Shown here: piece by piece, positions 53,526 through 61,774 of the stretch | Layout of the letters: the number at the start of each line of letters is the position of its first letter | Position numbering within the stretch: position 1 is the first letter of the stretch | Assembly: GCA_019689635.1 (NCBI GenBank) | Contig: JADGHB010000001.1 | Coordinates: forward strand, 1-64,000 | Origin: Nevskia sp. | GTDB taxonomy: Bacteria > Pseudomonadota > Gammaproteobacteria > Nevskiales > Nevskiaceae | DNA length: 64,000 bases | Reading direction: 5' to 3' | The notes under the pieces: model-generated | What the model saw: only the letters and a program-made list of their open reading frames with translations | What the model was told of the DNA's origin: nothing | The model's database searches: none | Translations under genes and position numbers: made by a program

Positions 53526-53735
53526 TCATCCGCCATCGGCAACCAGGATGCGCCGCGCGATTTCGCGCTGCCGCTGCTCCTCGGTCCACTCGGGATGCTC
53601 GGCACGCAAGCCCGCATCCATGAGCGAGAGCATCTGGCGACGCAGGCGCAAAGCCTGCTCGAGACGTTGTGCGGGCGTCATCGCGCGATAAATCGCGGCG
53701 CTGCGCGCAGTGACGAGATCGGGATCGTGAGTCAT
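53526..53735 (-). CDS. small hypothetical protein
   Basis: A 69-residue protein, charged and mostly helical: ATG 53735 gives DPDLVTARSAAIYRAMTPAQRLEQALRL, then RRQMLSLMDAGLRAEHPEW and EEQRQREIARRILVADG. The AMTPAQRL and GLRAEHPEWTEE stretches are, from memory, shared by many short bacterial proteins without known function. No signal peptide, membrane segment or cysteine is seen. It converges with cspA, whose terminator lies between them. Upstream lies a 440-bp non-coding island of repeats. Antitoxin-like or regulatory roles are possible but nothing here shows them. Confidence 0.6.
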   Translation of the reverse strand: MTHDPDLVTARSAAIYRAMTPAQRLEQALRLRRQMLSLMDAGLRAEHPEWTEEQRQREIARRILVADGG

Positions 53736-53795
53736 GCGATGAGCATGCGCCGCGCGGGGGAAGGCGGCAAGTCTTGCAAACGCTCGAGGCGGACT

Positions 53796-53925
53796 CGCAG
53801 ACCGGTCAGACCCGCTCAGCCCGAAAATCCGGAGAACGGGTTGTCCCAGAGTGGAACTGCCAGCCAGCGCAGATTCCATCAAGCTCGGCGTCCGATTTTC
53901 GGGCGACCTCGTGACGGATGCGGGC
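53796..53925 (+). repeat. 130-bp direct repeat, copy 1, with internal 11-bp inverted repeat
   Basis: Matches 54047-54176 at a fixed offset of 251 bp; I count six mismatches, four of them in the first 20 bases. Inside the copy GCCCGAAAATC (53819-53829) and GATTTTCGGGC (53894-53904) are perfect inverted repeats that bound an 86-bp unit. It lies in the 440-bp gap between the 69-aa gene and the SDR gene (53736-54175), which holds no coding region that I can support. Confidence 0.88.
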
Positions 53926-53940
53926 GAGCCCGCATCCGTC
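53913..53940 (+). repeat. 13-bp perfect hairpin at the edge of repeat copy 1
   Basis: GACGGATGCGGGC (53913-53925) pairs with GCCCGCATCCGTC (53928-53940) across only two bases, so it is nearly a perfect palindrome. The left arm is the end of repeat copy 1; the right arm begins the stretch found again at 29002-29030. Repeat copy 2 carries only the left arm (54164-54176). Confidence 0.85.
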
Positions 53941-53999
53941 ATGAGGGGATCGAGCGCTGGCCGTCGCTTGAGGAGGTCGCCGGCGCCGGGCTGGAACGA

Positions 54000-54022
54000 A
54001 ACCGATGGTGCTCCCATCGGTT
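54000..54022 (+). repeat. 9-bp stem-loop between the two repeat copies
   Basis: AACCGATGG (54000-54008) pairs perfectly with CCATCGGTT (54014-54022) around TGCTC. It lies in the spacer between the two copies of the 130-bp repeat and adds to the dense secondary structure of this island. Confidence 0.75.
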
Positions 54023-54046
54023 GAGTGAAGCCCCAGCCGGCGGCCC

Positions 54047-54176
54047 CGCAGACAGGCCAGAGCCGATCAGCCCGAAAATCCGGAGAACGGGTTGTCCCAG
54101 AGTGGAACTGCCAACCAGCGCAGATTCCATCAAGCTCGGTGTCCGATTTTCGGGCGACCTCGTGACGGATGCGGGC
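54047..54176 (+). repeat. 130-bp direct repeat, copy 2, ending at an SDR stop codon
   Basis: Second copy of the repeat at 53796-53925, with the same inverted repeat (54070-54080 and 54145-54155). Its last base is also the last base of the TAG stop codon of the SDR gene (54176-54178, minus strand), so the element abuts the gene exactly without extending or cutting its conserved C-terminus. Confidence 0.88.
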
Positions 54177-55060
54177 TAGGTACCGTACACCTTCTGCGGC
54201 TTGGGCGCCTCGGCGAGCAGTTCGTTCACCACTTCGGTCAGCTCGGCGGGATTCCAGCGCGCCTTCTTGTCGCGCCCGGGGCCGGTGCGCCAGCCGGTGG
54301 CCACCGAGATCTTGCCGCCTTCGACTTCGAAGACCCGCCCGGTGACGTGGGCGGACAGCGGGCTGCACAGCCACACGACCAGGGGCGAGACGTTCTCCGG
54401 CGCGTAGTGGTCGAAGGCGTTCGGATCGTCCGGCTTCTTCATGATCTCACCGAACACCGGCTCGGTCATGCCGGTGCGCGCGGCGGGCGCCAGCGCGTTG
54501 GCGGTGATGCCGTAGCGCGCCAGCTCCGCGGCCTGCACCAGCGTCAAGGAGGCGATGCCGCCTTTGGCCGCGGCATAGTTGCCCTGGCCCACGCTGCCCT
54601 GCAAGCCGGCGCCGGAGGTGGTGTTGACGATGCGCGCATCGACTTTCTGGCCGCTGGCCTTGACCTGGTCGCGCCAGCGGCGCACCAGCAGGCTGGCGAT
54701 GCAGAAGTGCCCGCGCAGATGCACGCGGATCACCTCGTCCCAGTCCTGCTCGGTGAGATTGACGAACATCTTGTCGCGCACGATGCCGGCGTTGTTGACC
54801 AGCGCGTGCACCTCGCCGAAGGCGCCGAGCGCGGCCTCCACGATCTTGTGCGCGCCGGCCAGGGTGGTGATGTCGTCGCTGTTGGCCAGCGCCTGGCCGC
54901 CGTCCTGCTGGATCTCCGCGGCGACCCGTTGCGCCGCCGCGGAGTCGATGTCGTTGACCAGCACCGCCGCGCCTTCCGCGGCGAGCGCGCGCGCGTGCGC
55001 GCGCCCCAGCCCGCGACCCGCGCCGGTGACGATGACGGTGCGCCGTTCGCAAATGCCCAT
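54176..55060 (-). CDS. short-chain dehydrogenase like Rv3548c
   Basis: The 294-residue SDR has VIVTGAGRGLGRAHARALAAEGA, NDIDS, LVNNAGIVRDKMFVNLTEQDW, the catalytic Ser in NTTSGAGLQGSVGQGNYAAAKGG (with Tyr/Lys), and a long C-terminal part (APENVSPLVVWLCSP, VFEVEGGKISVATGW). From memory these blocks are shared with Rv3548c, a gene of the mycobacterial HIP regulon. It probably oxidises a hydroxyacyl-CoA. It shares TGATG with the fadA6-like gene upstream and is the last gene of the operon; a repeat abuts its stop codon. Confidence 0.82.
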   Translation of the reverse strand: MGICERRTVIVTGAGRGLGRAHARALAAEGAAVLVNDIDSAAAQRVAAEIQQDGGQALANSDDITTLAGAHKIVEAALGAFGEVHALVNNAGIVRDKMFVNLTEQDWDEVIRVHLRGHFCIASLLVRRWRDQVKASGQKVDARIVNTTSGAGLQGSVGQGNYAAAKGGIASLTLVQAAELARYGITANALAPAARTGMTEPVFGEIMKKPDDPNAFDHYAPENVSPLVVWLCSPLSAHVTGRVFEVEGGKISVATGWRTGPGRDKKARWNPAELTEVVNELLAEAPKPQKVYGT

Positions 55061-56211
55061 CACAGCCTCTCGATGATGGTGACGTTGGCCACGCCGCCGC
55101 CTTCGCACATGGTCTGCAGGCCGTAGCGTTGGTTGGTGCGCTCCAGCTCGTGCAGCAGCGTGGTCATGAGTTTGGCGCCGGTGGCGCCCAGCGGATGGGC
55201 CAGCGCGATGGCGCCGCCGTTGACGTTGGTGCGCTCGTGCGGGTAGCCGGTTTCCTTGAGCCAGGCCAGGACCACCGGCGCGAAGGCCTCGTTGATCTCC
55301 ACCAGATCGATGTCCTCGAGCTTCATGCCGGCCTTCTGCAGCGCGACGCGCGTGGCGGGGATGGGCGCGGTGAGCATGAAGATCGGATCGTCGGAATACA
55401 CGCTCAGGTGATGGATGCGGGCGCGCGGCTTCAAGTGGTAGCGCTTGAGCGCGCGCTCGGAGACGATCAGGATCGCGGCGGCGGCATCGCCGGTTTGCGA
55501 AGACACGGCGGCGGTGATCTTGGGATACTCCGGCGCCAGCGGCTCCAGCTTGGCCATCTGCTCCAGCGAGGTGTCGCGCACCGTCTCGTCGTGCTTCAAA
55601 CCCGCGGTCTCGATCAGCTCGCGATCGAAGCGGCCTTCCTTCTGCGCCTGGCGCGCGCGCCGGTGCGACTCCAGCGCGAAGACCTCCAGTTCCTCGCGCG
55701 AGAGCTGCCACTTGTCGGCGATGAGCTGGGCGCCGTGGAACTGCGACACCGGCGCGTTGCCGAAACGCGCCACCCAGCCCTTGGAGCCCGAAAACGGATC
55801 GTTGAACCCGAGCGGCTTGGCCGCGAGCATCGCCGAGCCGATCGGGATCTGGGTCATGGTCTGCACGCCGCCGGCGATGACCACGTCCTGGGTGCCGGAC
55901 ATCACCGCCTGCGCGGCGAAGTGCACCGCCTGCTGCGAGCTGCCGCACTGGCGGTCGATGGTCACGCCCGGCACGTGCAGCGGCAGGCCGGCGGCGAGCC
56001 AGCAGCTGCGCGCGATGTTGCCGGCCAGCGGGCCGATGGCGTCGAGGCAGCCGAAGATCACGTCGTCGTAATCCTCGGCGGGGATGGGGTTGCGCTCGAC
56101 GAGCGTCTTGATCGCGTGCGCGCCGAGATCGGCGCCGTGCAGGTGGGCGAGACTGCCCTTGCGCTTGCCGGTGGGCGTGCGCAGGGCGTCGACGATGTAG
56201 GCTTCGGCCAT
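55060..56211 (-). CDS. fadA6: FadA6-like thiolase
   Basis: The 383-residue thiolase has the nucleophile Cys in DRQCGSSQQAVHF (about residue 89), the histidine in NGGAIALAHPLGATGAK and the second Cys in LQTMCEGGGVANVTIIERL. The whole pattern, including ARIHHLSV, FMLTAPIPATR and VEINEAFAPVVLAWLKE, resembles mycobacterial FadA6, which is thought to act on the open-chain product after both steroid rings are cleaved. It lies 90 bp after the shorter dehydrogenase gene and overlaps the SDR gene by one base. Confidence 0.83.
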   Translation of the reverse strand: MAEAYIVDALRTPTGKRKGSLAHLHGADLGAHAIKTLVERNPIPAEDYDDVIFGCLDAIGPLAGNIARSCWLAAGLPLHVPGVTIDRQCGSSQQAVHFAAQAVMSGTQDVVIAGGVQTMTQIPIGSAMLAAKPLGFNDPFSGSKGWVARFGNAPVSQFHGAQLIADKWQLSREELEVFALESHRRARQAQKEGRFDRELIETAGLKHDETVRDTSLEQMAKLEPLAPEYPKITAAVSSQTGDAAAAILIVSERALKRYHLKPRARIHHLSVYSDDPIFMLTAPIPATRVALQKAGMKLEDIDLVEINEAFAPVVLAWLKETGYPHERTNVNGGAIALAHPLGATGAKLMTTLLHELERTNQRYGLQTMCEGGGVANVTIIERL

Positions 56212-56301
56212 GTCAGTTCCAGTGGGATGGGACGTCGAATTCTATTGAGTCTGGCGGGCGCGCGGCGCAGCTCCTGCCGGCGCAGTCAAGAACCGCTGCC
56301 T

Positions 56302-57402
56302 TCACGCATGAGCGAGCCGCCGTTGCGGTTCGACGGTGCGCGGCGCGCCGGGGTCGAACGTCTGCCCCGGCCCGAGGGCCGCGCCTTCGGCGAGGAGGCA
56401 TTCGGCAATGCGTGTCTTGTGGAAAGCGCGGTCGCCCCAGGTGGCGTCCAGCGCCCATGCGCGTTTCATGAACATCTGCAGGTCCGCTTCCCAGGTGTAG
56501 CCCATCGCGCCGTGCACTTGCAGGCTCTTGCGGGCGGCGAGCCAGGCGGCCTCGCCGGCCGCCAGCCGCGCGTGCGAGACGTGGATCGAGGCATGCGCCT
56601 CGCCGCGCGCCAGCGCGTAGGCCGCGCGATGCACGACGGGTTCGGCGAACTCGATGGCCACCGCGACTTCCGCGAGATGGTGCTTGACCGCCTGGAACGC
56701 GCCGATCGGCTTGCCGAACTGCTTGCGCTGCGCGGCGTGGTCCACGCCGAGATCCAGCATGCGCTGGGCGAGCCCCAGAAGCTGCGCGGCGATGGCCAGC
56801 CCGGCGCGGTCGATCACGCCGGCCCACAGCCGCGCGCCGCGTGCGGCCTCGCACACGCGCGTGGCGGCGGACGGCGTCCATTCCACTTTGCACAGCCGCC
56901 GCGACTGATCGATGCTCGGATTGGGATGCAGCCGCACCTGCGTCGGGGTCAGCGCGTGCACCTCGTCCTGGTGCGCCAGCAGCAGCAGACCGGCGTTGCG
57001 CGCATCCGCCACCAGCGGATTGATCGGATGGCCCAGCGCGATGCGGGCGTGACCCTTGACGATGTTCGGCAGCCACTCGCGCTTTAGCCCCTCGTCGGCG
57101 AGCTGGGTGAGCAGCCAGGGGGCGAGATAGGCGCTGGCGGTGAGCGAATCGGGAATGGCGAAATAGCCCAGCTCCTGCTGGATCAGCACCCAGTCCAGAT
57201 CGTCGCCGCCGATGCCGCCGTAGGCCTCGGGCACCGAGATCGCGGTGAGCCCCTGGTCGGCGAGCCTGGCGCGCAAGCTGTCGGAGCGCCCGCGCTCGGT
57301 CTCCCAGATCTCGCGCAGGTATTCGGGCGCCGCCTCGACCAGGAGGAATTTGCGCACCGCGTCGCGGAAGGCGAGCTGTGATTCGTCGAAGGTGAAGTCC
57401 AT
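56302..57402 (-). CDS. acyl-CoA dehydrogenase, partner subunit (FadE32/33-like)
   Basis: The 366-residue product has the acyl-CoA dehydrogenase N-terminal and middle domains (FTFDESQLAFRDAVRKFL; SVPEAYGGIGGDDLDW; AAQRKQFGKPIGAFQAVKHHLAEV; QVHGAMGYTWEADLQMFMKRA) but lacks a C-terminal GTNEIQ segment. It therefore looks like the shorter chain of a heteromeric dehydrogenase, with its longer partner immediately upstream (12-bp gap). The final 40 residues (TFDPGAPRTVEPQRRLAHA) are a low-conservation tail. Confidence 0.82.
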   Translation of the reverse strand: MDFTFDESQLAFRDAVRKFLLVEAAPEYLREIWETERGRSDSLRARLADQGLTAISVPEAYGGIGGDDLDWVLIQQELGYFAIPDSLTASAYLAPWLLTQLADEGLKREWLPNIVKGHARIALGHPINPLVADARNAGLLLLAHQDEVHALTPTQVRLHPNPSIDQSRRLCKVEWTPSAATRVCEAARGARLWAGVIDRAGLAIAAQLLGLAQRMLDLGVDHAAQRKQFGKPIGAFQAVKHHLAEVAVAIEFAEPVVHRAAYALARGEAHASIHVSHARLAAGEAAWLAARKSLQVHGAMGYTWEADLQMFMKRAWALDATWGDRAFHKTRIAECLLAEGAALGPGQTFDPGAPRTVEPQRRLAHA

Positions 57403-57414
57403 GGCTGTGCGTCC

Positions 57415-58581
57415 TCAAGCGCGCGGCAGACCCAGCATGCGCTCGGCGATGATGTTCTTCTGGATCTCGTTGGTGCCGGCGTAGATCGGTCCGGCGAGCG
57501 AGAACAAAAAACCGTCCAGCCAGCGATCCGCGTCGCCGGCTTCCGGCGCATCCGGCATGAGCTCGGCGCGCGGGCCGAGGATGCGCATGGCGGTCTCGTG
57601 CATCAGCACGTCCAGTTCCGACCAGAAAATCTTGTTGGTGGAAGCCTCCGCGCCGATCTGGCCGCCGCGCGCGAGCCGGCAGGCGGTGCGGTAGGTGGCC
57701 AGCGCGTAGGCCTCCGCGCCCATCCAGCTTTTCAGCACGGCGTCGCGGATGGCCGGATCGCGGTCGGCCCGCTCGCGGTGGCGCTGGTAGAGCGCGACCA
57801 GATCGCGCGCGGTCTTCTGGAAGCGGGCCGGCGAGCGCAGCATCAATCCACGCTCGAAGCCGGCGGTGGCCATGGCGATGTGCCAGCCCTGGCCTTCCTC
57901 GCCGACCAGGTTCTCGGCCGGCACTTTCACGTCGTCGAAGAAGACTTCCGCGAAGCCGGTCAGGCCGTTGAGCTGCTTGATCGGGCGGATGGTGATGCCC
58001 TTGGATTTCAAGGGCACCAGGAGAAAGGACAGGCCGTGATGGCGCTGCGAATTCGGATCGCTGCGGAACAGGCCGAACAGCCAGTCCGCCCACACCGCGC
58101 GCGTGGTCCAGATCTTCTGGCCGCTGAGCACGTAGTGATCGCCGACGCGCGTGGCCCTGGCGCGGATCGCGGCCATGTCCGAACCGGCGTTGGGCTCGCT
58201 CCAGCCCTGCGCCCAGATGTCGGCGCCGCTCGCCATGCGCGGCAGGAATTTCTTTTTTTGCGCTTCGGTGCCGAACTCCATCAAGGTGGGGCCGAGCAGG
58301 AAGATGCCGTTCTGGTTGACGCGCAGCGGCGCGCCCGCGGCCCAGTATTCCTCCTCGAAGATCAGCCATTCGATCAGGTCGCAGCCGCGCCCGCCCAGTT
58401 CCTGCGGCCAGGTGACCATGCTCCAGCGGCCTTCGTGCAGCTTGGCTTCCCAGGCGCGATGCTGCTCGAACCCCTCCTCCGTGTCGAAGCTCTTGAGCGG
58501 CTTCTTGGGCACGTGCGCGGCAAGCCAGGCGCGGATTTCCGCGCGGAAGCGTTTTTGTTTTTCCGTGTATTCCAATCTCAT
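57415..58581 (-). CDS. fadE31: FadE31-like acyl-CoA dehydrogenase
   Basis: The 388-residue product has the full dehydrogenase fold: [98 protein letters not shown], and [23 protein letters not shown]. From memory the closest relatives include mycobacterial FadE31 of the HIP regulon. It is followed at 12 bp by a shorter subunit, and preceded at 64 bp by the echA20-like gene. Confidence 0.8.
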   Translation of the reverse strand: MRLEYTEKQKRFRAEIRAWLAAHVPKKPLKSFDTEEGFEQHRAWEAKLHEGRWSMVTWPQELGGRGCDLIEWLIFEEEYWAAGAPLRVNQNGIFLLGPTLMEFGTEAQKKKFLPRMASGADIWAQGWSEPNAGSDMAAIRARATRVGDHYVLSGQKIWTTRAVWADWLFGLFRSDPNSQRHHGLSFLLVPLKSKGITIRPIKQLNGLTGFAEVFFDDVKVPAENLVGEEGQGWHIAMATAGFERGLMLRSPARFQKTARDLVALYQRHRERADRDPAIRDAVLKSWMGAEAYALATYRTACRLARGGQIGAEASTNKIFWSELDVLMHETAMRILGPRAELMPDAPEAGDADRWLDGFLFSLAGPIYAGTNEIQKNIIAERMLGLPRA

Positions 58582-58645
58582 CGGATGCGTCCTGCAGGCG
58601 CCCGGACTGTCCCTGGCGCGGACTTGGCAAACAAACCTCGGGCGA

Positions 58646-59410
58646 TCATTGCTGGTCCTCGAACCGGGCCGCGCGCTTCTCGACGAAGGCGCGGCGCGTC
58701 TCGGCGGAATCCGCCTCGCGGTAAGCCTGGAGCGTGAAGCCCTGCTCCCAGCGGTATTTGTCTTCGAGATTGCCGTCCTCGATCCCGTTCAACGACTCCT
58801 TGGCGAGCCGCAGCATCGCGCCACTCTTGGCGGCGATCTTGCGCGCGATGGCCAGCGCCGCCTCGCGCAGCTCCGCGCGCGGCACCACGCGCTCCACCGC
58901 GCCCAGGCGATACGCTTCGGCGGCCGTGATGGGTTCGCCGGTGAAATACATCATGCGCACTTTCTGCACCGGGAACAGGCGCTGCAGGTGCGCGCCGCCG
59001 CCCATCGCCCCGCGATCCACTTCCGGCACGCCGAACGTCGCGTCCTCGGCGGCGACCACGATGTCCGCGGCCCCGGCGATGCCGATGCCGCCGCCCAGCA
59101 CGAAGCCGTGCACCGCGGCGATCACCGGCAGCGGATTGCGGTGGATGGCGCGGAAGGTGTCGTAGTTGCCCCGGTTCACGGCCACGATCTTCTCGGGCTG
59201 CGCGGCCAGCTCCTTGATGTCCACGCCGGCGCAGAAACCGCGGCCCTCGGCGCGGATCACGATGACGCGCGCCGCCGGTTCGCGACCGAGGCGCTCGATC
59301 TCCGCGGCCAGCGCCTGCCAGCCGGCGCAGTCGAGCGCGTTCACCGGCGGATGGTCCAGCACCAGTTCGGCGATGCCGTCGGCGAGCGCGGTTTTGAAGG
59401 GAAGTCTCAT
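58646..59410 (-). CDS. echA20: EchA20-like crotonase, ring-D hydrolase
   Basis: The 254-residue crotonase has the oxyanion loops AEGRGFCAGVDIKELAAQ (about 61-78) and FVLGGGIGIAGAADIVVAAEDATFGVPEVDRGAMGGGAHLQR, and a C-terminus YRWEQGFTLQAYREADSAE. These blocks closely resemble mycobacterial EchA20, which hydrolyses ring D of the HIEC-CoA intermediate rather than hydrating a double bond. ATG 59410 overlaps the stop of the ipdC-like gene by 4 bp. Confidence 0.83.
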   Translation of the reverse strand: MRLPFKTALADGIAELVLDHPPVNALDCAGWQALAAEIERLGREPAARVIVIRAEGRGFCAGVDIKELAAQPEKIVAVNRGNYDTFRAIHRNPLPVIAAVHGFVLGGGIGIAGAADIVVAAEDATFGVPEVDRGAMGGGAHLQRLFPVQKVRMMYFTGEPITAAEAYRLGAVERVVPRAELREAALAIARKIAAKSGAMLRLAKESLNGIEDGNLEDKYRWEQGFTLQAYREADSAETRRAFVEKRAARFEDQQ

Positions 59411-60507
59411 GGGACCACCTTGAGCAAGGGGTTCGTTGACGCCTGCGGATTCGCCGCGAGCGCGGCCAGGCGCTGCTCGGCCTCGCGCACGATGCGCGCC
59501 ACCAGCTCGGCCACCGCGGGCAGATCCTGGATCAGCGCCGCGACCTGCCCGGCGGGCAGCACGCCTTCGTCGGGCCGGCCGTCCACCATCGCGCGCCGGA
59601 TCAGCATCGGCGCGTTGGCGGCCATGAGCGTGTGGATGGCGGAATCGCCCTCGGCAAGCGCGGCGAAAAAGGTGCGCATCATCTGCGCCAGGGACATGCC
59701 AGTGTGCGCGCGCCAGCGCCAGGCGCTGCCCAGAGCGACGAGCAGGCGATGCAGCCGCCCGCCGCGCTCCAGCCGCACGAGCAGCGGATTGTCGATCATG
59801 CGCTGCGGCAGGCCGTCCACCGCTTTGGAGGCGCGGATCCGCGCGGGGTCGGAAACCTCCAGATAGCGCTGCAAGGTGGCGCGCGGCACCGGCGATTCCT
59901 GAGTCAGCAAAAAGCGCGTGCCCATGGCCACGCCCGCGGCGCCGAAGGCGAGCGCCGCGGCGAGCCCGCGCCCGTCGTAGAAACCGCCGGCGGCGACCAC
60001 CGGCACGCGCACCGCGTCCAGCACCTGCGGCAGGAGCAGCGTGGTCGGCACGGCGCCGGTGTGGCCGCCGCCTTCCGCGCCCTGCACCGTCACCAGGTCC
60101 GCGCCGAGCTGCACGGCTTTCACCGCGTGCTTCACCGCGCCGACCGTGGGCATGCACAGCACGCCGGCGTCCTTGAAACGGCGGATGGTCGCGGCATCCG
60201 GTCCGCGGCCGTAGGACACCGCGCGCACGCGGTCGCGGTGGCGCAGGATCAGCGCGACCACCTCGCGCGCGTTGGGCTGGAACATGTGGAAGTTGACGCC
60301 GAACCCCTCGCGCGTGGCGCCGCGCACGGCGTCGATCTGGCGCGCGAGCTCTTCGGTCGACATCGTCGCTGCGGCGAGAAAGCCGAAGCCGCCGGCGTTG
60401 CACGTCGCCGCCACCAGCCGGGCATCGGCCACCCAGCCCATGGCCGTCTGCACGATGGGCCAGCGGCAGCCGAGCAGCCGCGTCAGCGGCGTTTCGAGCG
60501 CGTTCAT
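59407..60507 (-). CDS. ipdC: IpdC-like flavin enzyme (nitronate monooxygenase family)
   Basis: The 366-residue product is a TIM-barrel flavoprotein of the nitronate monooxygenase family: PIVQTAMGWVADARLVAATCNAGGFGFLAAATM at the start, VTVQGAEGGGHTGAVPTTLLLPQVLD and VVAAGGFYDGRGLAAALAFGAAGVAMGTRFLL for FMN binding. It resembles mycobacterial IpdC, which is thought to introduce a ring double bond before EchA20 acts. The linked order ipdC-echA20 (4-bp overlap) supports this over a role in nitronate detoxification. Confidence 0.83.
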   Translation of the reverse strand: MNALETPLTRLLGCRWPIVQTAMGWVADARLVAATCNAGGFGFLAAATMSTEELARQIDAVRGATREGFGVNFHMFQPNAREVVALILRHRDRVRAVSYGRGPDAATIRRFKDAGVLCMPTVGAVKHAVKAVQLGADLVTVQGAEGGGHTGAVPTTLLLPQVLDAVRVPVVAAGGFYDGRGLAAALAFGAAGVAMGTRFLLTQESPVPRATLQRYLEVSDPARIRASKAVDGLPQRMIDNPLLVRLERGGRLHRLLVALGSAWRWRAHTGMSLAQMMRTFFAALAEGDSAIHTLMAANAPMLIRRAMVDGRPDEGVLPAGQVAALIQDLPAVAELVARIVREAEQRLAALAANPQASTNPLLKVVP

Positions 60508-60592
60508 CCTGCGTTGCGCTCCGCGCGCTGCGGGACGCGCCCGGCAAACCGCAGCGGACGGCGCCGCGGCGGACGCTTTGGCGTGGCGGCGT

Positions 60593-61774
60593 TCATCGCT
60601 TCACGATCACCGAAGAGCCGTGGCCGAACAAGCCCTGATTGGCGGTGATGCCCACCTTGGCGTTCTGCACCTGGCGCGCGCCGGCCTGCCCGCGCAACTG
60701 CCAAACGAGTTCGCACACCTGGGCGAGCGCCTGCGCCGGCACCGCCTCGCCGAAGCAGGCGAGCCCGCCCGAAGGATTGACCGGGATGCGTCCGCCGATC
60801 CTGGTCGCACCTTCGCGCGTGAGCTTGGCCGCCGCGCCGCGCGCGCACAGTTGCAAGTCTTCGATCCAGTCCAGCTCCAGCGCGGTGGAGAGGTCATAGA
60901 CTTCGGCCACGTCCACGTCTTCGGGTCCGATGCCCGCCTCTTCGTAAGCTTTTCGCGGCAGGGCTGCGCGGAAGGGCTGCGCTTCGCGCGCGGCGGCGGA
61001 ATCGGTGGCGAGGTCCGGCATTTCCACCAGCGCATTGGGAAAGGTCGGCGTCACCGTGGAAATCGCCACGATGCGCGGTGCGTTCGTCTTGCCGATTTTC
61101 CTGGCGTAGGCCAGCGAGGACACCACCAGCGCCGCGCCCCCGTCGGAGGTCGCGCACACGTCCAAGAGCCGCAGCGGATCGGCCACCATCGGCGAGGCGG
61201 CGACCTCCTCGCGCGTGAAGCGCCGGCGGTAGCGCGCGTTGGGATTTTCCGCGCCGTGCGCGGCGTTCTTGATCTTGACCGCGGCGAAGTCCTCCGGCGT
61301 GTCGCCATACAAGGCCATGCGCCGGCGCGCGTAGAGCGCGAAATAGGTCGGGTTGGTGAGACCAATGCGGAAGCGCACCCAGTCCGGATCGTCCGGGCGC
61401 TCGCCCGGCTGTGGCGCGAGAAAGCCCTTGGGCGTGGTGTCGGCGCCGACCACCAAGGCGACTTCGCATGCGCCGGAGAGGATCTTGGCGCGCGCGGCCG
61501 CCAGCGCCTGCGCGCCGGAGGCGCAGGCCGCGTAGCTGGTGTTGACTTCCGCGCCCTGCCAGCCCAGCGCCTGGGCGAAGGTCGCGCCGGCCACATAACC
61601 GGGATAGCCGCAGCGCATGGTCGCCGCGCCGGAGACGAACGGCACGCTGCGCCAGTCCACGCCGGCGTCGGCCAGCGCGTCGCGCGCCGCCTTGAGCCCG
61701 TATTCGACGAAGTTCCTGCCCCACTTGCCCCAGGGATGCAGGCCCACGCCGAGGATGGCGATCTCGCGGTTCAT
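60593..61774 (-). CDS. SCP-x-type thiolase (Ltp-like)
   Basis: The 393-residue product is a lipid-transfer-type thiolase. Unlike the gene at 36237-37406 it keeps the nucleophile Cys (NTSYAACASGAQALA, about residue 86) and has VNPSGGLACFGEAVPAQ and ANQGLFGHGSSVIV near the C-terminus, so true thiolysis is likely. ATG 61774 overlaps the stop of the DUF35 gene by 4 bp. It is embedded between ipdB and ipdC. I do not know a mycobacterial counterpart in the HIP regulon. Confidence 0.82.
   Translation of the reverse strand: MNREIAILGVGLHPWGKWGRNFVEYGLKAARDALADAGVDWRSVPFVSGAATMRCGYPGYVAGATFAQALGWQGAEVNTSYAACASGAQALAAARAKILSGACEVALVVGADTTPKGFLAPQPGERPDDPDWVRFRIGLTNPTYFALYARRRMALYGDTPEDFAAVKIKNAAHGAENPNARYRRRFTREEVAASPMVADPLRLLDVCATSDGGAALVVSSLAYARKIGKTNAPRIVAISTVTPTFPNALVEMPDLATDSAAAREAQPFRAALPRKAYEEAGIGPEDVDVAEVYDLSTALELDWIEDLQLCARGAAAKLTREGATRIGGRIPVNPSGGLACFGEAVPAQALAQVCELVWQLRGQAGARQVQNAKVGITANQGLFGHGSSVIVKR

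Noticed and set aside
53796-54176. Direct repeats considered as the ends of an insertion sequence or attachment sites
   Set aside because: The 121 bp between the copies encode nothing, and no transposase or integrase is present in the window.
59407-60507. Annotation as a nitronate-detoxifying monooxygenase
   Set aside because: The family call is right, but the context (4-bp overlap with the echA20-like gene, ipdAB nearby) and the remembered similarity to IpdC make a steroid-ring role more likely.
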